A stretch of 64,000 bases of DNA from Mycobacterium montefiorense. GTDB taxonomy: Bacteria > Actinomycetota > Actinomycetes > Mycobacteriales > Mycobacteriaceae. This document shows positions 1 through 7,353 of the stretch, one piece after another (the first letter of the stretch is position 1; the number at the start of each line of letters is the position of its first letter). The notes under the pieces were generated by a model that worked only from the letters and a program-made list of their open reading frames with translations, had not been told where the DNA came from and ran no database searches. A program made the position numbers and the translations under genes. Location of the stretch: positions 1-64,000 of the forward strand of contig NZ_BFCH01000021.1 of assembly GCF_003112775.1 (NCBI RefSeq), written 5' to 3'.

Positions 1-948
1 CCGCAAGGCCGGCCACCGCAACCACCGGGACGGCCACCCCAACAGCCGCCGCCCCCGCCGGGTCGGCCACCGCAACCGCGGCCGAACGTCCAGGCGCATC
101 AGCCCGGCCCCCCACCGCCGCAGCCCAGCCAACCTCAGCAGGAGTGGCCCACCACCCAGCTGTCCACGTCGTCACCGTCGAACGACACACCGCCGACCAC
201 CAAGAAGCGAGGCTTTTTCGGCAAGAAGCGGTCCATCGCCTTGATCCTCGGCATCGTGCTGGCCGTCGTGGTCGCCGCTTTGGTCGGCGGCGAGTTCTAT
301 GCCCGCAACCAGGCGCGCAGCAGGGTGTCGAACGCGGTGCAGTGCGAGGTTCAGGACAGCGCGACCGCCTCCTTCGCCACGGCGCCGCCGGTGCTGTGGC
401 AGTTCATCACCAAGCATTACCCCGACATCGCCGTCGAGACCGGGGGCAACCAGGTCCGCGACGCCAAGGGCATGAAAATCAGCATCGACATCCGCAATAT
501 GCGGTTGAACAACGCCAACAACTCCGCGGGCACCATCGAGTCGGTGAAAGGCACCATCACCTGGTCGAAAGACGGCATCAAGCAGTCGATCCAGGACGCC
601 ATCCCGATGATCGGCAGTCTGGTCACCGGCGAGGTGACCACCAACCCCAGCGACGGCACCGTTTCGCTGAAGGGCCTGCTAGACAGTGCCACCCTGAAGC
701 CGCAGATCGTGAACAACGGGGTCTCGTTGCAAGTGGTCAGCTTGAGCGCGCTGGGCTCGGATATGTCGACGGACAGCGTGCAAACCCACCTGGACGACCT
801 CACCTCGAAGGCGACCAAGGACTATCCGCTGGGTATCCACGCCGACAGCGTCAAGGTCACCGATAGCGGTATCGAGGCGACGTTCTCTGCCAGCAACGCC
901 ACCATCCCGGCCGGCGGCGGCAAGGACGCCTGCTTCGTCAACTACTGA
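1..948 (+). CDS. LmeA-like (DUF2993) lipid-binding protein, 5' end outside the window
   Basis: The reading frame is open from base 1, so the start lies upstream; 315 residues are visible. Residues 1-75 are rich in Pro and Gln (low complexity, probably cytoplasmic), a KKR-flanked hydrophobic helix spans about 79-99, and the rest is a DUF2993-type domain with paired Cys (CEVQD near the start, CFVNY at the end). DUF2993 proteins of actinobacteria, such as LmeA, are exported or membrane-anchored phospholipid-binding proteins linked to lipomannan/mannan maturation. The long proline-rich leader is unlike classic secreted LmeA, so this is a membrane-anchored paralogue. The next gene converges on it. 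Family assignment rests on fold-like pattern and layout; precise function unknown. Confidence 0.75.
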   Translation, partial: PQGRPPQPPGRPPQQPPPPPGRPPQPRPNVQAHQPGPPPPQPSQPQQEWPTTQLSTSSPSNDTPPTTKKRGFFGKKRSIALILGIVLAVVVAALVGGEFYARNQARSRVSNAVQCEVQDSATASFATAPPVLWQFITKHYPDIAVETGGNQVRDAKGMKISIDIRNMRLNNANNSAGTIESVKGTITWSKDGIKQSIQDAIPMIGSLVTGEVTTNPSDGTVSLKGLLDSATLKPQIVNNGVSLQVVSLSALGSDMSTDSVQTHLDDLTSKATKDYPLGIHADSVKVTDSGIEATFSASNATIPAGGGKDACFVNY

Positions 949-994
949 CCACACCGACTTCCTGTAAACCGTTGTCGGACAGTATCTTTCCTAC

Positions 995-1264
995 TTACGG
1001 GCGGCCCGTGCGTTCGCGATGCTTGCACCCCGGCCAGCAGCATGGCCGGCGCTGCCCTTCTTCTAGCTCTTCTTGGGTCCGGCGAATGCGGCGTTGTCGC
1101 GTTGCCTGTTGCTTGGCGTCCTCCACCCAGCAGATGAACTCGTTGCGCGCCAGCGGCGTGATGTCCTGCCATGCGGCCAGTGCGGTCGAATTGCCAATCA
1201 GTGCCTCACGCAGGTCCGCGGGCAGCTTGTGCACTACCCCGCCGGCTACTTGGTTGCCGCTCAC
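995..1264 (-). CDS. YdeI/OmpD-associated-like small protein
   Basis: 89 residues from a GTG start at 1264. The pattern LP.DL..AL..N..A...W..ITPLARNEFICWVEDAK, followed by a basic helix and a Cys-containing tail (RPCCWPGCKHR), matches the C-terminal domain of the YdeI/OmpD-associated family, in which A..W..L.P..R.E...WI..AK is the core. Such stand-alone short forms are common in actinobacteria; no reaction is established. The Cys-Cys-x3-Cys-x-His end could bind a metal (inference). It converges with the LmeA-like gene and is divergent from the crotonase gene at 1446. Confidence 0.7.
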   Translation of the reverse strand: MSGNQVAGGVVHKLPADLREALIGNSTALAAWQDITPLARNEFICWVEDAKQQATRQRRIRRTQEELEEGQRRPCCWPGCKHRERTGRP

Positions 1265-1445
1265 CCGGTCAGATTAGCCACCGATTACCACCCCAGCGTG
1301 TACTGCCACACCAGGCCGTGGTTGCCCTTCGTCATCCGGTCGCACTTCACCATGTGCCAGCAACAGGTCTCTACGAATTCTTGGAGCGCGGCCCCCAAGT
1401 ACCCTTGACCTCGCCCGATGACGTCGCCGACCGCGGAGGTGCCCA

Positions 1446-2216
1446 ATGGCCCAGTCCGATTTCGTCCTGTTCAGCGTGGACAAACGCGTCGCGCTCATCA
1501 CCGTCAACGACCCCGACCGGCGCAACGCACTGACGGGCGAGAGCTCGGCACAGCTGCGCGCCGCCGTCGAGCGGGCCGAAGCCGATCCCGGCGTGCACGC
1601 CGTCGTGGTCACCGGGGCGGGCAAGGCGTTCTGCGCCGGCGCTGACCTGAGTGCCCTGGGCGCTGCGGGTGCCGGAGCAGCAGAGTCGGGACTGCAACAG
1701 CTCTACGACGGCTTCATGGCCGTGGGGAGTTGCACCCTGCCCACCATCGCCGCCGTCAACGGCGCGGCGGTCGGCGCGGGGCTGAACTTGGCGCTGGCCG
1801 CTGACGTGCGCATCGCCGGACCCGGCGCACTGTTCGACCCTCGTTTCCAGAAGCTGGGGCTGCACCCCGGCGGCGGCGCGACCTGGATGCTGCAGCGGGC
1901 GGTGGGTCCGCAAATCGCTCGCGCGGCCCTGCTGTTCGGCATGCGCTTCGACGCCCAATCCGCGGTGCGGCACGGGTTGGCGCTCAGCGTTGCCGACGAT
2001 CCCGTCGCCGCGGCATTGGAGCTCGCTGCCGGACCCGCATCGGCTCCGCGCGAGGTGGTGCTGGCCACCAAGGCCAGCATGCGCGCGACGGCCAGCCCGG
2101 GGGCCCTCGACAACGAGCACCACGAATTCGCGATGCGCATCGAGCTAGGGCCGCAGGTGTCCTCGATCCAATCACCGGAATTCGCCGACCGGCTGGCCGC
2201 CGCCCGGCGCAAGTAG
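1446..2216 (+). CDS. Enoyl-CoA hydratase/isomerase family (crotonase) protein
   Basis: 256 residues, ATG start. The crotonase fold is clear: DRRNAL near residue 25, the CoA-binding/oxyanion segment GKAFCAGADLSALG near 59-72 and the second oxyanion Gly in NGAAVGAGLNLALAADVRIA near 105-125. The glutamates that act as acid and base in classical enoyl-CoA hydratases are not evident: the E144-equivalent is Asn (AGLNLAL) and the loop before PGGGAT has no Glu. It may therefore do a different crotonase reaction (isomerase, hydrolase or decarboxylase-like) rather than hydration. Stands alone on the plus strand; its end almost touches the convergent transporter gene (3-bp gap). An EchA14-like identity in M. 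tuberculosis is possible but not tested. Confidence 0.9.
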   Translation: MAQSDFVLFSVDKRVALITVNDPDRRNALTGESSAQLRAAVERAEADPGVHAVVVTGAGKAFCAGADLSALGAAGAGAAESGLQQLYDGFMAVGSCTLPTIAAVNGAAVGAGLNLALAADVRIAGPGALFDPRFQKLGLHPGGGATWMLQRAVGPQIARAALLFGMRFDAQSAVRHGLALSVADDPVAAALELAAGPASAPREVVLATKASMRATASPGALDNEHHEFAMRIELGPQVSSIQSPEFADRLAAARRK

Positions 2217-2219
2217 GGC

Positions 2220-3110
2220 CTAACTATTCGCGATCGTCTCGGGCTGAGCCCTCACCCGAAACCCGGGGTCCAGGCGGCGGACCGCAACGATGAAAGTCAC
2301 GGCAATCAGCGGAGCGAGAGCGCCGTAAATCGCTGCGGGGGTTGCCATTTCGACGCTATTGAGCAGTTGTGGGCTCAGCGCCACGCTTAGCGCCACCACG
2401 GTGTTGTGCAGGCCCACTTCCAGGCTGACGGCAATCGCCTGTGGTGGACCCAGGCGCATCACGCGTGGCACCAGGTAGCCGACCGTCAGGCTGACGGCGC
2501 AAAAGGAGACGATCGCCCCGCTCAGCACACCGAAGTTGTGCCACAGCGTCATTCGTCCCCCGGCGATGGCGGCGACGACGGCGAGGATCAGCAGCGCGGC
2601 CGCCAGTATCTTGACGGGCCGTTGCAGTCGCCGGGCTAGCTCGGGGAACCGGTGGCGTACCGCGATGCCGATCGCGGTGGGGATCAGCACCAGGGCGAAA
2701 ACCATAAGGAACTTGTCCAGTTGCAGCGGGATGAATCGCCCTTTGCCGAGAAACCAGGTCATTGCCCCCGCCAGGATCGCCGGTAGGGCGACGACCGACA
2801 GCGCGGCGTTGATCGCGGCAAGAGTGAGGTTGAGCGCCAGATCCCCGTTGAACAGGTGGCTGAGGATGTTCGCCATCGTCCCGCCCGGGGTGGCGGCCAT
2901 CAGCATCAGGCCGACCGCCAGGTGCGGCTCGAGGTGAAAGGCCTCGGCGATCAGCAGACACAGCGCCGGCAGGACCAACGACTGGCAGATCAGCGCAACC
3001 GTCAGCGGTCGACGCAGGGTGGCAGCTCGCTTGAAGTCGGCCACGGTCAGTGTCAGACCGAGAGCGAGCATGACCACAGCGGCGACCAACGGGAAGTACT
3101 GGTTGCCCAT
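2220..3110 (-). CDS. Bile acid:sodium symporter family (BASS) transporter
   Basis: 296 residues from the ATG at 3110 (MGNQYFPLV); a longer upstream reading exists, but the hydrophobic protein proper starts here. It has about nine hydrophobic helices and BASS-family signatures: LGLTLTVADFKRA near the N terminus, ATPGGTMANILSHLFNGD in the fourth helix (Gly-Gly-Thr segment) and EVGLHNTVVALSVALSP in the C-terminal half, where the family has the ExGxQN/H Na+-binding crossover motif. Members move organic anions with Na+ across the plasma membrane; substrate not predictable. Monocistronic, convergent with the crotonase gene. Confidence 0.88.
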   Translation of the reverse strand: MGNQYFPLVAAVVMLALGLTLTVADFKRAATLRRPLTVALICQSLVLPALCLLIAEAFHLEPHLAVGLMLMAATPGGTMANILSHLFNGDLALNLTLAAINAALSVVALPAILAGAMTWFLGKGRFIPLQLDKFLMVFALVLIPTAIGIAVRHRFPELARRLQRPVKILAAALLILAVVAAIAGGRMTLWHNFGVLSGAIVSFCAVSLTVGYLVPRVMRLGPPQAIAVSLEVGLHNTVVALSVALSPQLLNSVEMATPAAIYGALAPLIAVTFIVAVRRLDPGFRVRAQPETIANS

Positions 3111-3340
3111 AACGCTCCACGGTGTCGTTTCGCGGCCGCCGCAGGAATGAAACGGACGCGATTGGTTAGCTTGCCTTATACCGCAGCCGTCTGCCCGGCG
3201 CGTCACCAGCTGCGCGCAAGCAAGTCACCGCTTCGCTCGCCCCCGTCCAGCGACGGCGGCGTCGGAATCGCGATGGGTCGCCTTTGATCACCGTGAGCGA
3301 ATCGCTGGGCAGATCATCAAGACAGGGCGGTAGAAAAGCT

Positions 3341-3376
3341 CAAAGCCCCTGAATCCCAGGGGTTTCAGGGGCTTTG
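3341..3376 (-). terminator. Rho-independent-type hairpin after the small secreted protein gene
   Basis: A perfect 13-bp inverted repeat (3341-3353 and 3364-3376) with a 10-nt loop lies 14 bp after the minus-strand stop at 3390. Read on the minus strand the stem is followed by a short T-containing run. The symmetric stem could also end transcription in the other direction. The rest of 3111-3389 holds no gene that I can see; it is the promoter side of the BASS gene. Confidence 0.75.
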
Positions 3377-3389
3377 AAGGCAGTATGCG

Positions 3390-3815
3390 TCAGGACGCCG
3401 ATTTGATCTGAATCTGGTCGACTTGGGTGAATCCCGGCGGGTTGCCGCAGGCGCCCGTGATGTAGGTGTGCGCGGACGTGCCGGCAAGGGTGTTGGGATC
3501 CCACGTGGTGTGAGTGCTCGTACCGTAGAGCGTGTAACCGCCGTCCGCGCAACTGACGTTACTCATGGTGTCCATGACCCATTGACCATCGACCAACCGG
3601 GCTTGGCTAGCACCCAACCCGGCCTTGATCCAGAGGCAGCCATTGCCGCAGGAGTTGACGGCCCAGCTGTTGTCGATGGAGTGGCCGCCCGGCGTCGTCA
3701 CGGTCTCGGTGTAGCTGCCACTCATCGTCGGTGTATCGGCCCATGCCGTGCCAGCCGACCCGACAGCTAATCCCGCACAGATAACGGTTGCGGCGAAGCC
3801 CCGCGCGATGGTCAT
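3390..3815 (-). CDS. Small secreted mycobacterial protein (unknown function)
   Basis: 141 residues, ATG start preceded by GGAA-type RBS. The first 26 residues are a Sec signal peptide ending ...GTAWA|DTP. The mature part has four Cys (SCGNGC, VSCAD, TGACGNP) likely to form disulfides outside the membrane, and is rich in Ser, Thr and Gly. It resembles the many short, exported mycobacterial proteins of unknown role. Transcribed alone, followed by a strong hairpin at 3341-3376. I do not recognise a domain. Confidence 0.8.
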   Translation of the reverse strand: MTIARGFAATVICAGLAVGSAGTAWADTPTMSGSYTETVTTPGGHSIDNSWAVNSCGNGCLWIKAGLGASQARLVDGQWVMDTMSNVSCADGGYTLYGTSTHTTWDPNTLAGTSAHTYITGACGNPPGFTQVDQIQIKSAS

Positions 3816-3971
3816 GATCTCGTTCCTTCCGTGGAGCTAGCCAGTGCAGCGAGCAACTGTTATAGCTGGTCAAAGATTACGACAGTTTTGCCCGCCGGGC
3901 GCTCGCAAATGTTTCCGCTCTTTTGCGATCTCGTTAAGACCCGAAATGTCGGGTAACGCAGTACCGCGAGG

Positions 3972-4805
3972 CTATTTAGCGGTGTTGCCCGCATCTACGG
4001 GAAGTGAGATACCGGTGACGTAGCGGCCGGACTGCCCGCACAGATAAACCATCGCTTCGGTCACGTCGCTGGATTCGACCAACGAGACCGGCAGCAAGTT
4101 CTCCAATGCGCTGTTGCCCTCGGGGTGTTCGGCCATGCGTTGCGCGACCAGCTCATTGAGAACCATCGGTGTGGCCACCCCACAGGGATGCACGGTGTTG
4201 ACCCGAATATTCTTCTCGGCCAGCGTGGACGCGAAATATCGCATTAAACCAACGACGCCGTGTTTAGCGGCGTGATAGCCGGCAAACCCGTGGTTTCGCA
4301 CGCTGAATGTCGGGCACACACTGCTCAAGCCGGCCGCCGAGCTGGTGATAACGATGGCACCACCCTCGCCGTGTTCCAGCAGCGCGGGCAATGCGGCCTC
4401 AACCGTGTAGTAAACCCCGTTGAGCAAAGTGTCGACCGCGTCGGCGAACGCCCCCATCTCATTGGCCACCTCGCCGAAAGCCGGCAATATCCCGGCATTG
4501 GCCAATACGAAGTCGACCCTGCCCAGCTCCGCGACACCCGCTGCAACGACGGCCTTGAGCCGGTCGAAGTCCCGGACGTCTCCGCGTTCCGCGACTATCC
4601 GGCCGCCGGCCTTCTCGACCAGGTTGACGGTCTCGTCGAGGTCCTCGGGTGTGGCCATCGGGTAAGCGACGCTGTCGATCTGATCGCACAGATCCAGCGC
4701 GATGATGTCCGCACCCTCTTCGGCGAACCGAACCGCGTGCGAACGGCCCTGCCCACGTGCGGCCCCGGTGATGAATGCGACCTTGCCGTCAAACTGCATT
4801 GCCAT
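3972..4805 (-). CDS. SDR-family oxidoreductase, mycofactocin-coupled type
   Basis: 277 residues from the ATG at 4805 (MAMQFDGK). Rossmann motif TGAARGQGRSHAVRFAEEGADI near residues 13-33; NAG near 104; catalytic Ser (ITSSAAG), Tyr and Lys (YHAAKHG). GAARGQGRSHA, the ALDLCDQ strand end and the insert before YHAAKHGVVGLMR are typical of the mycofactocin-dependent SDR subfamily, in which the nicotinamide does not exchange and electrons pass to mycofactocin. Typical substrates are alcohols. It lies just downstream of citE (69 bp) on the same strand and may be read through from the leucine operon, though this gene is not a usual member. Confidence 0.88.
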   Translation of the reverse strand: MAMQFDGKVAFITGAARGQGRSHAVRFAEEGADIIALDLCDQIDSVAYPMATPEDLDETVNLVEKAGGRIVAERGDVRDFDRLKAVVAAGVAELGRVDFVLANAGILPAFGEVANEMGAFADAVDTLLNGVYYTVEAALPALLEHGEGGAIVITSSAAGLSSVCPTFSVRNHGFAGYHAAKHGVVGLMRYFASTLAEKNIRVNTVHPCGVATPMVLNELVAQRMAEHPEGNSALENLLPVSLVESSDVTEAMVYLCGQSGRYVTGISLPVDAGNTAK

Positions 4806-4874
4806 GATTCCGAGTATCCGCCCGCGACCAAGCCTAGCGGCGACAACTGTTGTTGTCTGGCATCGCACGGATCG

Positions 4875-5690
4875 CTAGACGGAACCTTCAGCTCGCCGCA
4901 CCAGCGCCGCCGCGTGCTTGAGCACCGGCGAGTCGACCATCTGCCCTTCGAACTTGAACACCCCACGCTCGCCGCGCGCCGCCGCCAATACCCGTCGCGC
5001 CCAGTCCAGCTTGTCCTCAGAAGGACGAAAAGCCTTGCGCACCACCGGAACCTGAGTCGGATGGATGCAGACCGTGCCGACGAAGCCCAGGGCCACCGCG
5101 TCTTCGGCCTCGGCCCGTAGACCGTCGAGGTCCGGGATGTCCAGATGTACCGCGTCGAGCGCGACCAGGCCGAAGGCGTTCGCCGTGAGCAGGGCCGTCG
5201 AACGCACATGATGGGCGACGTCCCGGTAAGTGCCGTCGGCCTTACGGCTGGAGCTGCCGCCGAGCGCGGCGACAAGGTCCTCGGCTCCCCACATCAACGC
5301 CACCGTGCCCCGCGCCGCGGCGATTTCGGTCGCGAACACCGCACCGCGCGGCGTCTCCAGCAGCGCGATCACATCGCGCGGCGCCAGCTGGGTCACCTGC
5401 GCCGCCGATTCGGTCTTGGACAGCATCACCGTCGTATAAGCCGTGCCCGCCAGCGCCTCGAGGTCGCGGGGATATTCCTCGGTGTCGGCCGCGTTGATCC
5501 GCACCACGGTGCGCTCAGGGTCCAGCGGGGTGTCCTGCAACGCCTTGCGGGCAGCGGGCTTGTCCGCCTCCGCCACGCCGTCCTCGAGGTCGAGGATCAC
5601 CACGTCGGCGGCGGCAGCAGCCTTCGCGAAACGCTCGGGCCGGTCGGCCGGGCAGAACAGCCACCCGGGGCCGGCTGCTTGCAGATTCAC
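4875..5690 (-). CDS. citE: CitE-like beta-hydroxyacyl-CoA lyase
   Basis: 271 residues, GTG start at 5690 inside the stop of the upstream MaoC gene. HpcH/HpaI-citrate lyase beta TIM barrel: LFCPADRPERFAKA, VVILDLEDGVA near residues 30-40 (Mg-binding region), TVVRINA, LLETPRGA and MWGAEDL, CIHPTQV near the end. It is in the syntenic position of M. tuberculosis Rv2498c, which has been shown to cleave (S)-citramalyl-CoA and (R)-HMG-CoA in itaconate breakdown and leucine catabolism. It is the last conserved gene of the accD1-accA1-fadE19-maoC-citE operon. Confidence 0.92.
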   Translation of the reverse strand: MNLQAAGPGWLFCPADRPERFAKAAAAADVVILDLEDGVAEADKPAARKALQDTPLDPERTVVRINAADTEEYPRDLEALAGTAYTTVMLSKTESAAQVTQLAPRDVIALLETPRGAVFATEIAAARGTVALMWGAEDLVAALGGSSSRKADGTYRDVAHHVRSTALLTANAFGLVALDAVHLDIPDLDGLRAEAEDAVALGFVGTVCIHPTQVPVVRKAFRPSEDKLDWARRVLAAARGERGVFKFEGQMVDSPVLKHAAALVRRAEGSV

Positions 5691-6184
5691 TCGGCCTCCT
5701 GGTTGCTCGGGCGCTTGCGCACCAGGGTGGTGCGGACCGCGCGCGCAACGATATCGCCGTGCTGGTTACGCCCGGTGTGCTCGAGGGTGACGATGCCTTC
5801 GCCGGGCCGGCTCTTCGACTCGCGCTTGCCGGTGCACACGGTCTCCGCGTACAGCGTGTCGCCGTGGAACACCGGCTTGGGGAACGACACCTCGGAGAAA
5901 CCGAGGTTGGCCACGATGGTGCCAAGCGTCAGCTGGGTCACCGACAATCCGACCAGCGTCGAGAGGGTGAACATCGAATTCACCAGCCGCTGACCGCCAA
6001 AGCCCGGCTGTTCGGCGGCCCACGCCGCGTCGAGGTGCAGCGACTGCGTGTTCATGGTCAGCGTGGTGAACAGCACGTTGTCGGCCTCGGTGACGGTGCG
6101 GCCGGGCCGGTGCAGGTAAGTGGTGTCGATCTCGAACTCCTCGAACCACAAGCCACGCTGCACAACCGATTTGCGGTCGCTCAC
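5687..6184 (-). CDS. MaoC-family (R)-enoyl-CoA/itaconyl-CoA hydratase (Rv2499c type)
   Basis: 165 residues, GTG start at 6184 overlapping the fadE19 stop by 4 bp; its own stop overlaps the citE start. Hot-dog fold with LFTTLTMNTQSLHLDAAWA near residues 40-58 (the MaoC H-x-D-type catalytic region), GQRLVNSMFTLS and FHGDTLYAET. The Rv2499c orthologue acts as a stereospecific hydratase upstream of CitE in the itaconate/leucine route. Translational coupling to both neighbours supports a shared pathway. Confidence 0.9.
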   Translation of the reverse strand: MSDRKSVVQRGLWFEEFEIDTTYLHRPGRTVTEADNVLFTTLTMNTQSLHLDAAWAAEQPGFGGQRLVNSMFTLSTLVGLSVTQLTLGTIVANLGFSEVSFPKPVFHGDTLYAETVCTGKRESKSRPGEGIVTLEHTGRNQHGDIVARAVRTTLVRKRPSNQEAE

Positions 6185-7347
6185 GACAGTCCCAGTGATC
6201 GCGCGATGAGCATGAGCTGCACTTCAGTAGTCCCTTCGCCGATCTCGAGGATCTTGCTGTCGCGGTAGTGACGTGCCACCGGGTACTCGTTCATGAAGCC
6301 GTATCCGCCGTGGATCTGGGTGGCGTCGCGGGCGTTGTCCATCGCGGCCTCCGAGGAGATCATCTTCGCGATCGCCGCATCCTTTTTGAAAGGCCTGCCC
6401 GCCAACATCTTTGCCGCCGCATCGTAATATGCCGTACGCGCGACGTGTGCCCGCGCCTCCATCCGCGCGATCTTGAAGCTGATCGCCTGGTAGGAACCGA
6501 TCGGCTTGCCGAACGATTCACGCTCCTTGGCGTACTTGACACTCTCGTCGACGCATCCCTGCGCCACCCCGGTGGCCAGCGCGGCGATCGCGATGCGACC
6601 TTCGTCCAGGATCGACAGGAAGTTCGCGTAGCCGGTTCCGCGGGCCCCCAGCAGATTCTCCTCGGGCACGCGGGCGTCGGCGAAGGCAAGCGGGTGGGTG
6701 TCCGAGGCATTCCAGCCGACCTTGTTATACGCCGGCTGGACGGTGAATCCCGTTGTGCCGTTGGGCACGATGATCGTCGAAATCTCTTTCTTGCTGTCGC
6801 CGACAGTCCCGGTGACGGCGGTGACGGTGACCAACGAAGTGATGTCGGTTCCGGAGTTCGTGATGAATTGCTTGGCGCCGTTGATCACCCATTCACCGCT
6901 TTCCAGCCGGGCGGTGGTGCGAGTGCCCCCGGCGTCGGAACCGGCGCCGGGTTCGGTCAGCCCGAACCCGGCCAGCGCACGTCCGGCGACGAGGTCGGGC
7001 AGCCACTTCTGCTTCTGCTCATCGGTGCCGAACCGGTAGATCGGCATCGCACCCAGACCTACCCCGGCCTCCAGCGTGATCGCCACCGACTGGTCGACCT
7101 TGCCGAGTTCCTCGAGGGCCAGCGCCAGCGCGAAGTAATCGCCGCCCATGCCGCCGTACTCCTCGGGGAACGGTAGGCCGAACAGCCCCATCTCGCCCAT
7201 CTTGGCGACAACTTCGTACGGGAAGCTGTGCTCCTCATCGTGTTTGGCCGACACCGGTGCGACCACGGTGCGCGCGAAATCGGCGACGGTGTCGCGAAGG
7301 TCTTCGTATTCCTTGGGTAAGGTCCCCGCGGTAATCGTTGTCGTCAT
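6181..7347 (-). CDS. fadE19: Acyl-CoA dehydrogenase FadE19 (isovaleryl-CoA type)
   Basis: 388 residues, ATG start, normal length for the family. FAD-binding signature FGLTEPGAGSDAGGTRTTA near residues 130-150, substrate loop ITNSGTD, and C-terminal DATQIHGGYGFMNEYPVARHYRDSKILEIGEGTTEVQ, where the dimer and FAD are contacted. The catalytic base cannot be placed with certainty by eye. Oxidises branched short-chain acyl-CoAs (isovaleryl-CoA to 3-methylcrotonyl-CoA in leucine catabolism), passing electrons to ETF. Lies between accA1 (6 bp away) and the MaoC gene (4-bp overlap). Confidence 0.95.
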   Translation of the reverse strand: MTTTITAGTLPKEYEDLRDTVADFARTVVAPVSAKHDEEHSFPYEVVAKMGEMGLFGLPFPEEYGGMGGDYFALALALEELGKVDQSVAITLEAGVGLGAMPIYRFGTDEQKQKWLPDLVAGRALAGFGLTEPGAGSDAGGTRTTARLESGEWVINGAKQFITNSGTDITSLVTVTAVTGTVGDSKKEISTIIVPNGTTGFTVQPAYNKVGWNASDTHPLAFADARVPEENLLGARGTGYANFLSILDEGRIAIAALATGVAQGCVDESVKYAKERESFGKPIGSYQAISFKIARMEARAHVARTAYYDAAAKMLAGRPFKKDAAIAKMISSEAAMDNARDATQIHGGYGFMNEYPVARHYRDSKILEIGEGTTEVQLMLIARSLGLS

Positions 7348-7353
7348 GATCCT

